Positions 47,669 to 56,477 of a DNA stretch of 64,000 nt are shown piece by piece. Made by a program: the position numbers and the translations under genes. The stretch spans positions 1-64,000 of the forward strand of contig NZ_FOMW01000010.1 of NCBI RefSeq assembly GCF_900112755.1, written 5' to 3'. The stretch comes from Sulfitobacter brevis (GTDB lineage Bacteria > Pseudomonadota > Alphaproteobacteria > Rhodobacterales > Rhodobacteraceae). Within the stretch, counting starts at the first letter, position 1; each line of letters opens with the position of its first letter. The notes under the pieces were generated by a model, which was not told the DNA's origin, ran no database searches, and worked only from the letters and a program-made list of their open reading frames with translations.

Positions 47669-48220
47669 TTACTGCGGATAGATAAACCCGTTGATCGGAT
47701 ATACGCTACCGAAAGTCTCGGGGCGGCTTTCCACCCGTACCGCAGACCAATCACCTTGTTTAGAAACATCGACTACCGCCATTTTGAGCGAAACCTTGTT
47801 GCGCTCCCAATTGGCGTGGTCGACGCGGATCTCGCGGTCGGAGACGACTTCGGAAACCACGGCGACATGGCCCATCGGCATGGACCCTGTTGCACTAAAC
47901 GCCATCACAGCGCCCACCACAGGCTCGGTCCCGCGGTCATAGATGCCTTTGGCCTTGCCCCACCATGTTTCGGCATTGCCGCGGATTTCGACGCCACTCA
48001 CGTTGCGGGCGAAAGGCACACACCAAACGCGCTGGCCCTTGGCTTGGAGCGTTCTGACCTCACGCAACGCCATCTGCTGGCGCGACGGATCAAGCTCGAC
48101 CGATGACAGTGTCTGCAGTTCCATCTCCGGCACGGTGCGCGCACAGGCTGAGACCAGCAAAAGCGCGGCCAGAAGAAATGGTATGCGAAAAAAAGTGCCC
48201 GCGGCGTGTTTCACGCTCAT
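47669..48220 (-). CDS. CHAP-domain lipoprotein (probable peptidoglycan amidase)
   Basis: 183 residues with a signal peptide and lipobox (LLLVSAC, Cys26). The CHAP domain follows: catalytic Cys in VWCVPFAR, His in PMGHVAVVSEV and Asn/Asp in RVDHANWER. Such proteins cut peptide cross-links or amide bonds in the cell wall. AGGC upstream of ATG 48220 serves as a weak ribosome site. Stands alone, converging with the metallopeptidase gene. Confidence 0.88.
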   Translation of the reverse strand: MSVKHAAGTFFRIPFLLAALLLVSACARTVPEMELQTLSSVELDPSRQQMALREVRTLQAKGQRVWCVPFARNVSGVEIRGNAETWWGKAKGIYDRGTEPVVGAVMAFSATGSMPMGHVAVVSEVVSDREIRVDHANWERNKVSLKMAVVDVSKQGDWSAVRVESRPETFGSVYPINGFIYPQ

Positions 48221-48411
48221 ATGTGCCTCAAAAGCTGTTGATATTTAGCGGCGCTGCCACGCCAAGTCCCGCAAAAGACATCGCCGATTCCCGCTTCAAA
48301 ACAAAGCGCCTCATCGAGCCGTGGGCGAAATCTTGCCACTTGCATATAATTTCGGGAACCGCTGAAGGGGTGAAATGCCCTTGTTACATATGAACTTGAC
48401 GCGCAGCCCGC

Positions 48412-48423
48412 TTGTGATCACAA
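48412..48423. promoter_or_regulatory. Palindrome TTGTGATCACAA ahead of the GntR gene
   Basis: A perfect 12-bp palindrome ending seven bases before the start codon of the regulator at 48431. GntR/FCD proteins often bind GT-N-AC dyads and repress their own gene, so autoregulation is likely. CRP-type half sites (TGTGA) are also contained but overlapped. Confidence 0.5.
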
Positions 48424-48430
48424 ACCCCAC

Positions 48431-49081
48431 ATGAACCTTTCGCCCCGCCCTAGCGACGCCACCATGCTGGCGCATGACCGCGTTTATCGCCGTCTGCGCA
48501 CTCGAATCATGCATGGTGATCTGCCGCCCGGACACCCGCTTACCCTACGCGGCATCGGCACCGAATACGGCGTCTCGATGACACCTGCGCGCGAAGCGGT
48601 GCGCCGTCTGGCCGCCGAAGGGGCGCTGACAATGTCGACCTCGGGGCGCATTTCCACCCCCGCACTCAGCAACGACCGCATTGAGGAACTGGCGGCGCTA
48701 CGGGCCTTGATCGAGGTGGAACTGGCCAGCCGCGCCCTGCCGCGCGCGCACCTCGCCCTGATCGAGCGGCTGCAATCCATCAATGCTTCGGTCGGGGAGG
48801 CGGTCGCACAGCGCGATGCTGTGGCCTATATCCGCACAAATCTGGAGTTCCACAGAACGCTCTACCTGCGGGCGCAAGCACCAGCGATGCTCGCAATGGC
48901 CGAAACAGTCTGGCTGCAAATGGGGCCGACCATGCGGGCGCTCTATGGACGTCTGCGCCGCACCGAAGCCCCGCAATTTCACCGCTTGATCATCGCAGCC
49001 CTGCGCGCCGGAGACGAACCCGGCCTGCGCCTCGCCGTCCGCTCGGATGTCACCCAAGGTCTACGCATGCTGGTCGGCTAG
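48431..49081 (+). CDS. GntR-family regulator (FCD type)
   Basis: 216 residues: an N-terminal winged helix (about 12-78; LRGIGTEYGVSMTPAREAVR, then RLAAEGAL) and a helical FCD ligand-binding domain (about 85-210) with the metal/ligand residues in FHRTLYLRA and FHRLIIAAL. FCD regulators sense carboxylic acids. No target operon is directly adjacent apart from its own operator-like palindrome. No ribosome site is evident; the transcript may be leaderless or nearly so. Confidence 0.88.
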   Translation: MNLSPRPSDATMLAHDRVYRRLRTRIMHGDLPPGHPLTLRGIGTEYGVSMTPAREAVRRLAAEGALTMSTSGRISTPALSNDRIEELAALRALIEVELASRALPRAHLALIERLQSINASVGEAVAQRDAVAYIRTNLEFHRTLYLRAQAPAMLAMAETVWLQMGPTMRALYGRLRRTEAPQFHRLIIAALRAGDEPGLRLAVRSDVTQGLRMLVG

Positions 49082-49154
49082 CCGCGTCCAGCACTTATTT
49101 TGACTATAATTTGGGGGTCTGGAGCAAAGCCCCCGATCTGACCTAGCGGAGCGA

Positions 49155-50117
49155 TCAGGCCGCCAAACCTTTACCGCCGATATCAAGATACTTCTGGCGA
49201 CGGTCCGCCACCAAAGCAGCAGCGTTCTTGCCATCAAGTTCTTTCAACATCGCCGCGATCGCCTCGCCTACCGACGCAATCGCCTGCGCCGCGTTGCGGT
49301 GCGCCCCGCCCTTGGGCTCCGGAATAATCCGGTCGGTCACACCTAGCTTGAACAGATCGTCCGCCGTCAGGCGCATTGCCTCGGCCGCTTCGCGCATTTT
49401 CTCACTGTCTTTCCACAGGATCGACGCGCAGCCCTCCGGTGTGATCACCGAATAGACAGCATGTTCCAGCATCGCGACACGGTTTGCTGTGGCAAAGGCC
49501 ACCGCGCCGCCCGAGCCGCCTTCGCCAATAATCACACTGATCAGCGGCACCCCGATCTGGAGGCACTTTTCGGTGGAACGGGCAATCGCCTCGGACTGTC
49601 CGCGCTCTTCCGCCCCCTTGCCCGGGTAGGCGCCGGGAGTGTCGACCAGCGTTATCACCGGCAAATTGAATTTGCCCGCCAGTTCCATCAAACGCACGGC
49701 TTTGCGGTAGCCCTCGGGCCGCGCCATGCCAAAATTACGCTCAATACGCGATTTGGTGTCATTGCCCTTCTCATGGCCGATCACCATTACCGGCTGGTCG
49801 TTGAACCGCGCCAAGCCACCCATGACGGCCAAATCGTCGGCAAAGTTCCGGTCGCCCGCCAGCGGCGTATATTCCTGAAACAGTGCCTCGATGTAATCTT
49901 TGCAGTGCGGGCGCTCGGCGTGCCGGGCTACCTGACATTTGCGCCAAGGGGTCAGATTTTTATAAAGCTCGTCGAGCATGGAGGCCGCTTTGGCATCCAG
50001 CGCCTTGGCCTCCGTTGTCACATCCATCTCGTCATTGGCCCGCGCCATGGCGCGCAGCTCTTCTGCCTTGCCTTCAATTTCGGCCAAGGGTTTTTCAAAT
50101 TCAAGGTACTGGGTCAT
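49155..50117 (-). CDS. accA: Acetyl-CoA carboxylase carboxyltransferase subunit alpha
   Basis: 320 residues. Half of the carboxyltransferase (with AccD) that makes malonyl-CoA. Typical segments: [59 protein letters not shown] and [12 protein letters not shown]. Normal length and no defect. Single gene, diverging from the small membrane protein at 50399. Confidence 0.97.
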   Translation of the reverse strand: MTQYLEFEKPLAEIEGKAEELRAMARANDEMDVTTEAKALDAKAASMLDELYKNLTPWRKCQVARHAERPHCKDYIEALFQEYTPLAGDRNFADDLAVMGGLARFNDQPVMVIGHEKGNDTKSRIERNFGMARPEGYRKAVRLMELAGKFNLPVITLVDTPGAYPGKGAEERGQSEAIARSTEKCLQIGVPLISVIIGEGGSGGAVAFATANRVAMLEHAVYSVITPEGCASILWKDSEKMREAAEAMRLTADDLFKLGVTDRIIPEPKGGAHRNAAQAIASVGEAIAAMLKELDGKNAAALVADRRQKYLDIGGKGLAA

Positions 50118-50398
50118 GACATGCTCCGGCTGACGTGGGGCCTATATGGCGCTCATTTGCCTGCTTTGCAACGCATCCGACCACCCGCAGACAGCCTGCA
50201 AACCCCCTGTGCAGAGCGCAAGCGGATTAGCGCGCGGTGCAGGGCGATTTTCGCAATCACTTTTGTCGTTTTGTTTCTCAAGAGAAAACAGTGTCGAGAA
50301 TGAGGCGTAATTGCGGCGCGAACCCTAGCGGAAACACATTGTTTCCACCGGAAAACTTGCGTTTCGCCCTTGGGTTGCGCCAGGAAGGGAAGAGAACA

Positions 50399-50575
50399 AT
50401 GGCAATTTCGTGTCCAGAAGGGGCAACCAATATGGCGCTACTGAATTATACGATGGCTGGTGTCCTGGGCGCGATGGTCGCTCTGATCATCTTTGATGCA
50501 CAGCTAAATGTCAGTCAGAAAACGCCTGCGATGCACCCCGTAGAGGCGACACCAAGCCCCGCTAAAACGGCCTGA
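50399..50575 (+). CDS. Small membrane protein, 58 residues
   Basis: ATG 50399 follows a GGAAGGGAAGAG purine-rich ribosome site. The protein has one hydrophobic segment (YTMAGVLGAMVALIIFDAQL) and a Pro/Thr-rich tail. A second ATG at 50432 would give 47 residues. No family recognised; composition and ribosome site are the only evidence. Confidence 0.5.
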   Translation: MAISCPEGATNMALLNYTMAGVLGAMVALIIFDAQLNVSQKTPAMHPVEATPSPAKTA

Positions 50576-50661
50576 ATCTCTGCAGCTACTTTTTGACCTC
50601 AAATATCCCGGAGGTAAGGGGGGCATTGCCCCCCGCCTTTTGCAAACGCGCCAAATCCGAC

Positions 50662-51621
50662 CTAGCTGCCGCTGATCATCTCTGATTGCCGCACAATCAC
50701 CTCGGCCTGTTTAATGCTGGCGATATCAACCAACCGCCCTTTGTAAACGGTGGCGCCTTCGCCGCTCTCCTTGGCTGCGGCCATGGCTGCTAAAATCTCG
50801 CGGGCTTCGGCCACTGCTGCGTCCGAAGGGGTGAACACCTCGTTTGCCAAGCCAATCTGCTTGGGGTGGATCGCCCATTTACCGACCATGCCCAAAGTTG
50901 CCGAACGGCGTGCCTGCGCCCGGAAACCTTCGTCATCGGAGAAGTCGCCAAAGGGGCCATCGACTGGTAGCACTCCGTGGGTGCGACACGCCGCGACAAT
51001 CGCCGCCTGCGCCCAGTGCCAAGGGTCAGACCAATGCTTTTGGCCATCGCGGTACATATAGTAATCTTCCTGCGTGCCGCCGATGCCGGTGGTCTGCATC
51101 CCCATTGATGCTGCGAAATCTGCTGCACCAAGGCTCATCGCCTGCAAGCGCGGGCTGGAGGCCGCAATCTCTTCGACATGAGCAATACCCGCCGCCGATT
51201 CGATGATGACTTCAAAACTGATCTTTTTGGTCCGGCCTTTGGCGGCTTCGACTGCTGTGACGAGCGCATCGACCGCATAAACATCTGCTGCGCAGCCGAC
51301 CTTGGGGATCATGATCTGATCAAGCCGATCGCCTGCCTGCTCCAGCAAATCAACAACATCCCGATACCACCAAGGCGTATCAAGCCCGTTAATCCGCACT
51401 GATAGGGTCTTGGTGCCCCAATCTACATCCGAGATTGCCGCGATGACATTGGCGCGCGCTGTGTCTTTGTCGCTGGGGGCCACGCTATCTTCGAGGTCCA
51501 GATTAACGACATCCGCCGCACTCGCCGCCATCTTTTCAAAAAGCGCTGGCCGCGATCCAGGTCCGAACAGTTGGCAGCGGTTGGGGCGGGCAATGGGCGT
51601 GGGTTGAATGCGAAAGCTCAT
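50662..51621 (-). CDS. mcl1: L-malyl-CoA/beta-methylmalyl-CoA lyase
   Basis: 319 residues of the HpcH/CitE aldolase family, nearly identical to my memory of Rhodobacter Mcl1 over long stretches (CQLFGPGSRPALFEKMAASA, INGLDTPWWYRDVVDLLEQA, GIGGTQEDYYMYRDGQKHWS). The enzyme interconverts L-malyl-CoA and acetyl-CoA plus glyoxylate, and beta-methylmalyl-CoA and propionyl-CoA plus glyoxylate, in the ethylmalonyl-CoA pathway. Metal ligands Glu (IIESAAG) and Asp (LDLEDSV) are present. Diverges from dgcN. Confidence 0.94.
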   Translation of the reverse strand: MSFRIQPTPIARPNRCQLFGPGSRPALFEKMAASAADVVNLDLEDSVAPSDKDTARANVIAAISDVDWGTKTLSVRINGLDTPWWYRDVVDLLEQAGDRLDQIMIPKVGCAADVYAVDALVTAVEAAKGRTKKISFEVIIESAAGIAHVEEIAASSPRLQAMSLGAADFAASMGMQTTGIGGTQEDYYMYRDGQKHWSDPWHWAQAAIVAACRTHGVLPVDGPFGDFSDDEGFRAQARRSATLGMVGKWAIHPKQIGLANEVFTPSDAAVAEAREILAAMAAAKESGEGATVYKGRLVDIASIKQAEVIVRQSEMISGS

Positions 51622-51877
51622 AACGTCTCCGGGTAATAAAGTTGCGATTTACGTTTGCTGCGGGATATTAAGTTACGCGGCCTTTCGCAAGGTTATTCTG
51701 CATTGCAGCGGAACGCCGAGGCTTGGGTTCAAGCACGCCCGCGCAAGATTTTTGCGCTGAACGAGCCCCCTGCATACTTTCTTCGCGCAGAAAGCCGTTC
51801 GAGTGTTGGATTTGCAATGCGCATGCAGCATGCTGCGCCTAAACTGACCCAAAGCCCCCCTATCCGGAGATATCCCC

Positions 51878-52879
51878 ATGATCGAAACCCCGTATCTGTT
51901 GTTCTTGGGCGATGCCCCAGACCCGCTTGCCGCGAAAGTCGCACAAGGCATCAAGGATTGGCGTCCGGAAAATGCAGTGGGCCAGTTCCGGATGGCGGGC
52001 TGTAAGGCCGACCTCGGTCTCAAAGATCTGACACTTGCCGAGGGGAAAGAGGCCGGAGCACGCACTTTGGTAATCGGCGTTGCCAACCGTGGCGGGGTAA
52101 TTTCGCAGGCTTGGAAAGATGTGCTCATCGAAGCGCTGCAGATGGGGTTCGATCTTGCTTCGGGTCTGCATAATCTTCTGGCGAACGAAGGCGACCTCGT
52201 TGCGGCCTCGCAGGTTAGTGGCAGCACCCTGCATGACGTGCGGGTGCCAAACGTTCAGTACCCGATTGCCGATGGCACCAAACGGGCGGGCAAGCGCGTG
52301 CTGGCCGTGGGGACAGATTGCTCCGTCGGCAAGATGTACACTGCACTGGCGCTGGACGAGGCGATGCGCGCACGGGGCATGAACAGCACCTTCCGCGCCA
52401 CTGGCCAGACCGGTATTCTGATCACCGGATCGGGCGTGCCGCTGGATGCGGTGGTGGCCGATTTCATGGCCGGAGCTGTTGAGTATTTGACGCCTGCCAA
52501 CGATCCCGATCACTGGGACATCATCGAGGGGCAGGGCAGCCTGTTTCACGTGAGCTATTCTGGTGTGACCTTGGCATTGATCCACGGAGGCCAGCCGGAT
52601 GCATTGATCCTGTGCCACGAGCCGACCCGCGAACATATGCGCGGTCTGCCTGGCTATAAACTTCCAACACTGGAAGCAGTGCGGGATATGGCGCTGACGC
52701 TGGCGCAGGTCGCGAACCCCGCGTGCAAGGTTGTCGGTATCTCGATCAACACGCAGCATTTGTCGGAGGCGGATGCCAAAAGCTATCTGGCCGAGGTGGA
52801 AGCGCGTTTGGGTCTGCCAGCAGTTGATCCGTACCGCGAGGGTGCCGCGCGGTTGGCCGAAGCACTTGCAGAATTGTAA
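51878..52879 (+). CDS. dgcN: DUF1611 protein, D-glutamate N-acetyltransferase DgcN
   Basis: 333 residues: an N-terminal Rossmann-like domain and a P-loop domain with GTDCSVGKMYTALAL and IEGQGSLFH, the DUF1611 signature. DgcN proteins of marine bacteria acetylate D-glutamate, and the partner DgcA racemises the acetyl product; this pairing is known from published work on marine D-amino acid use. The next gene is a dipeptide-epimerase-like enolase, matching that pair. GGAG ahead of ATG 51878. Confidence 0.85.
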   Translation: MIETPYLLFLGDAPDPLAAKVAQGIKDWRPENAVGQFRMAGCKADLGLKDLTLAEGKEAGARTLVIGVANRGGVISQAWKDVLIEALQMGFDLASGLHNLLANEGDLVAASQVSGSTLHDVRVPNVQYPIADGTKRAGKRVLAVGTDCSVGKMYTALALDEAMRARGMNSTFRATGQTGILITGSGVPLDAVVADFMAGAVEYLTPANDPDHWDIIEGQGSLFHVSYSGVTLALIHGGQPDALILCHEPTREHMRGLPGYKLPTLEAVRDMALTLAQVANPACKVVGISINTQHLSEADAKSYLAEVEARLGLPAVDPYREGAARLAEALAEL

Positions 52880-52937
52880 GCGCAGTGGTTTTTGCGCAGG
52901 TGGATTTGAGTTTTCTTAGCCAAATGAAGGATGAGCG

Positions 52938-53903
52938 ATGCGCTTGGAAGTAAGTCGGGATGTGTTCAAGCTGGCGCAGGTTTTTACGATCTCGCGCGGG
53001 TCGCGGACCGAGGCGCAGGTTTTGACGGTGCGGATTGACGACGGGGCGCATCAGGGCTGGGGCGAATGTGTGCCCTATGCCCGCTATGGCGAAACCTTGG
53101 AAAGTGTGACGGCGCAGATCGAGGCTTTGGCCGGTGATCCGTCGCGGGAGGCGCTTTACGATCTTTTGCCTGCGGGGGCCGCGCGTAATGCCGTTGATTG
53201 TGCGCTGTGGGACCTGGCGGCAAAGCAGCAGGGCAAGCGGGTGTGGGAGTTGGCCGGATTGGCAGCGCCAAAGCCGATGGTGACCGCCTATACCCTGTCG
53301 CTAGACACACCCGAGGCAATGCAGACGCAGGCGGCAAAGAACGCGTTTCGGCCCTTGTTGAAGATTAAATTGGGCACCCCCGATGACATGCCGCGGCTTG
53401 AGGCGGTACGGGCGGGGGCGCCCAATGCGACAATCATCGTGGATGCCAACGAGGGTTGGTCTGCTGAAGTTTATGCCGATCTCGCGCCGCATCTGGTGCG
53501 GCTCGGGGTGACGTTGGTTGAGCAGCCTTTGCCAGCGGGTGAGGATGATGCCCTGCTCGGCATGGCGCGGCCTGTGCCTGTCTGTGCCGACGAATCCTGC
53601 CATGATCGCGACAGTTTGGCCAAATTGAAGGGCAAGTATGACGTCATTAACATCAAGCTGGATAAGACCGGTGGTCTGACCGAGGCGCTGGCCTTACGCG
53701 ATGCGGCGCGGGCCGAGGGGTTTGGCGTGATGGTCGGCTGTATGGTCGGGTCGTCACTGGCGATGGCGCCGGCAGTTCTGGTGGCGCAGGGGGCCGAGGT
53801 CGTCGATCTGGATGGCCCGTTGTTGCTGGCCGAGGACCGTGAAAATCCTTTGACATTTGACGGTGCGGGGGTGCATCCACCTGCCAAGGAATTGTGGGGT
53901 TGA
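52938..53903 (+). CDS. dgcA: Enolase-superfamily racemase DgcA (dipeptide epimerase-like)
   Basis: 321 residues. The catalytic and metal motifs of the muconate-lactonising/epimerase subgroup are complete: KIKLG (Lys pair), DANEGW, EQPLP, CADES, and INIKLDKTGG with the opposite Lys. Related proteins epimerise L-Ala-D/L-Glu; the pairing with DgcN makes N-acetyl-D-glutamate racemase the better call. GGATGAG ribosome site. Four bases before the aminotransferase gene. Confidence 0.82.
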   Translation: MRLEVSRDVFKLAQVFTISRGSRTEAQVLTVRIDDGAHQGWGECVPYARYGETLESVTAQIEALAGDPSREALYDLLPAGAARNAVDCALWDLAAKQQGKRVWELAGLAAPKPMVTAYTLSLDTPEAMQTQAAKNAFRPLLKIKLGTPDDMPRLEAVRAGAPNATIIVDANEGWSAEVYADLAPHLVRLGVTLVEQPLPAGEDDALLGMARPVPVCADESCHDRDSLAKLKGKYDVINIKLDKTGGLTEALALRDAARAEGFGVMVGCMVGSSLAMAPAVLVAQGAEVVDLDGPLLLAEDRENPLTFDGAGVHPPAKELWG

Positions 53904-53907
53904 TGCG

Positions 53908-54765
53908 ATGCGCACTGTTTATGTGAACGGGGACTATCTGCCGGAAACCGAAGCCAAGGTCTCGATCTTTGACCGCGGGTTTTTGATGGCCGACGGCGTC
54001 TATGAAGTGACCAGCGTGCTGGATGGCAAGCTGATTGATTTCGACGGCCATGCGGTACGGTTGCAGCGTTCGCTTGAGGCGCTGGAAATGCGTAACCCGA
54101 TCAGCAAGGACGATCTGCTGGAGGTGCATCGCGAGTTGGTGCGCGCTAATGAAATTACCGAAGGGCTGATCTATTTACAGATTACCCGCGGCTCGGACGG
54201 CGATCGCGACTTTGCCTATCCGGCGCCCGAAACTGAGCCGACCATCGTGCTCTTTACCCAGAACAAGCCCGGATTGGCCGATAATCCTGTTGCCAAAAAG
54301 GGCATCAAAATCATCTCGATCGAGGATATCCGCTGGGGCCGTCGCGACATTAAGACTGTACAGCTTTTGTATCCGTCGATGGGCAAGATGATGGCCAAAA
54401 AAGCGGGCTGTGATGATGCGTGGATGGTTGAGGAGGGCTTCGTGACCGAAGGTACTTCGAACAACGCCTATATCGTTAAAGACAACAAGATCATCACCCG
54501 CGCGCTGTCGAACGACATCCTGCATGGCATTACCCGCGCCGCTGTTTTGCGGTTCGCGAATGAGGCGCAGATGGTCGTTGAGGAGCGCAACTTCACGATC
54601 GATGAGGCGCAGCAAGCTGATGAAGCATTTACGACGTCGGCCAGTGCATTTGTAATGCCCGTGGTCGAGATTGATGGCGTGGCTTTGGGCGATGGCACAC
54701 CGGGTCGTGTCGCACCGCGGTTGCGCGAGATATACCTCGACGAGATGCGCAAAGCGGCTGTCTGA
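53908..54765 (+). CDS. D-amino acid aminotransferase
   Basis: 285-residue class IV PLP aminotransferase. FDRGFLMADGVYEVTSV is the D-alanine transaminase signature, the PLP Lys is in RRDIKTVQLLYPSMGK, and VTEGTSNNAYIV binds the cofactor phosphate. Deaminates D-amino acids to 2-oxo acids. ATG 53908 is four bases after the dgcA stop; the open frame upstream lies inside dgcA. It completes a D-amino acid catabolic operon. Confidence 0.9.
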   Translation: MRTVYVNGDYLPETEAKVSIFDRGFLMADGVYEVTSVLDGKLIDFDGHAVRLQRSLEALEMRNPISKDDLLEVHRELVRANEITEGLIYLQITRGSDGDRDFAYPAPETEPTIVLFTQNKPGLADNPVAKKGIKIISIEDIRWGRRDIKTVQLLYPSMGKMMAKKAGCDDAWMVEEGFVTEGTSNNAYIVKDNKIITRALSNDILHGITRAAVLRFANEAQMVVEERNFTIDEAQQADEAFTTSASAFVMPVVEIDGVALGDGTPGRVAPRLREIYLDEMRKAAV

Positions 54766-54777
54766 GTTTAGAAAATC

Positions 54778-54808
54778 CTGCACCAGCTCGAACAACGGGC
54801 TGGTGCAG
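54778..54808 (+). terminator. Terminator of the dgc operon
   Basis: CTGCACCAGC (54778-54787) pairs perfectly with GCTGGTGCAG (54799-54808) over an 11-base loop, 12 bases after the aminotransferase stop and before the convergent RTX gene. It is followed by a T-rich CGTTGTTT. Confidence 0.7.
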
Positions 54809-54831
54809 CGTTGTTTGCACCCGTTGCTTCG

Positions 54832-55857
54832 CTAGTTCCTGAAGCCGGTCGTTAAGACGGCGAATTCTATGTCGGGGACATCTGCTGCTGTAAGACCAGC
54901 GAGCGTGGCGACAACCTCTGACCCGATGGTGATTTGCACAGTTTCGGTTTTGGCGTCAAAGACCACCGCCACATCGCCAATGGATTCGTCGTCATATTCG
55001 ACCAACAGGGTGTCTTCGGCAGTGTCGAAATCGCGGATATCGACTGCGTTTTGCAGGCCGATATAGCTGCGTTGGATGTGAAACAGATCCTCGCCCGCAC
55101 CGCCGATCACTATATCCCCGTCATCGATCTGCAAGGTGTCATTGCCTGCACCGCCAAAGACGTCATCCGACCCGATCAAATTTCTTTGAAATACGGGATT
55201 GTGTCCATCAATAGCGCGGATCAGATCGTCGCCCGCTCCGCCATCGAGCACGTCTCGTCCTTCGCCTTCGATCAGCGTGTCATTGCCCGCGCCTCCCAAG
55301 ACCGTATCGTCCCCCTGTGACGCATAGCCGTAAAGCTGGCTGGTATCGTCGCCATCGCCCATGTCAACGTAATCGTTGCCATAATTGCCGCTGATCGTAT
55401 CGTCGCCATCGCCACCAAAAACCTGGTCGTCACCTTCTTGACCGCGCACCAGATCGTTTCCTGCGCCGCCATAAAGTTTGTCCTGGCCATCGTTGCCAAG
55501 GAGATTGTCGTTGCCGCTCCCGCCTTCAAGCAGATCGTCGCCTGCGCCGCCGTGAACTTCGTCATCGCCGCCGCCAGTGCTGACCTGATCATTTCCGTCG
55601 CCGCCAAAGACCAGATCGATGGCGGTGTCACTGCCGGTAACAAGGTCATCGCCCCCGCCACTGCGGATGGTGCCGCCGGCTTCCCGCGCCGTTATGGTAT
55701 CTGCGCCGGTGGTCCCCCTGAATTCGGCGATGTCATCCGCAACCTGAACCGGCTCATCCGGCAAGGCGTTGGGGGTTTCACTGTCATCATCATCGGAAAT
55801 GTAGTCGACAATCAAAACGAGACCCAGAAGGGCGGGGAGCAGCGCAAAGGCCAACAT
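54832..55857 (-). CDS. RTX calcium-binding repeat protein with N-terminal membrane anchor
   Basis: 341 residues. One N-terminal helix (MLAFALLPALLGLVLIVDYI) and an acidic spacer are followed by about ten glycine-rich nonapeptide repeats (GGxGxDxxx; for example GGAGDDLLEGGSGNDNLLG), then a C-terminal DxLLVEYD domain. RTX repeats fold as a calcium-loaded beta roll. The hydrophobic N terminus is unusual for a type I-secreted protein and suggests a membrane-tethered form. No transporter genes nearby. Confidence 0.85.
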   Translation of the reverse strand: MLAFALLPALLGLVLIVDYISDDDDSETPNALPDEPVQVADDIAEFRGTTGADTITAREAGGTIRSGGGDDLVTGSDTAIDLVFGGDGNDQVSTGGGDDEVHGGAGDDLLEGGSGNDNLLGNDGQDKLYGGAGNDLVRGQEGDDQVFGGDGDDTISGNYGNDYVDMGDGDDTSQLYGYASQGDDTVLGGAGNDTLIEGEGRDVLDGGAGDDLIRAIDGHNPVFQRNLIGSDDVFGGAGNDTLQIDDGDIVIGGAGEDLFHIQRSYIGLQNAVDIRDFDTAEDTLLVEYDDESIGDVAVVFDAKTETVQITIGSEVVATLAGLTAADVPDIEFAVLTTGFRN

Positions 55858-55997
55858 AAATCACCAGTTTTTGGACAAAAATCTTCAAAAACGTTAACCG
55901 AAGAAAGCCTGATCGCCAAACCTTTAGCGGCAACAATTACGCGCTACTGTTTCCAAAATCGCACCAATGCGCCCTTGCCGCCGCGATTGCGGACGGC

Positions 55998-56312
55998 TCA
56001 GCCTTTGTCTTCGACGTTTTCCTTGAACGCGGTTTTGAACGCTTCTTTCTGTGCGTCCCCCGCGTCGGTCTGATGCTGGGCCTTCCACGCGTCCATTGTC
56101 ATTCCGTAGAAAAGCTCGCGGGCTTCGTCCTTGTCCATTTCAATGCCACGTTCGTTGGCGGCTTCTTGATACCAGCGGCTCAGGCAGTTGCGGCAAAATC
56201 CGGCGAGGTTCATCATATCGATGTTCTGCACATCGGTGCGGTGTTGCATCAAATGCTGTTGCAGGCGGCGAAAGGCAGCGGCTTGCAATTCAATTACTGT
56301 CTGGTTGTCCAT
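55998..56312 (-). CDS. DUF1244 family protein
   Basis: 104 residues, starting MDNQTVIELQAAAFRRLQQH and containing MNLAGFCRNCLSRWY and GMTMDAWKAQHQ, the signature of DUF1244, a small helical protein of unknown role in proteobacteria. A perfect AAGGAGGT ribosome site lies six bases before ATG 56312; the long frame beyond it is antisense to pyk and rejected. Confidence 0.9.
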   Translation of the reverse strand: MDNQTVIELQAAAFRRLQQHLMQHRTDVQNIDMMNLAGFCRNCLSRWYQEAANERGIEMDKDEARELFYGMTMDAWKAQHQTDAGDAQKEAFKTAFKENVEDKG

Positions 56313-56477
56313 CGGGACCTCCTTGGGGGATTGATCGGGCGGTGAGGGCAGGTCACACTTGAGAAACCGTAAATATGTTCTACTGCAGGAGTGGAGCCGG
56401 TAGCAAACATGTGTTACCGCTAACACCAACCGCAAAGTAACGGCACAGCGCCAATCCGCCAAACGAGGACGCACCAT

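Noticed and set aside
55438-56073. 211-codon frame antisense to the RTX gene
   Set aside because: Repetitive only because it mirrors the RTX nonapeptide repeats on the other strand.
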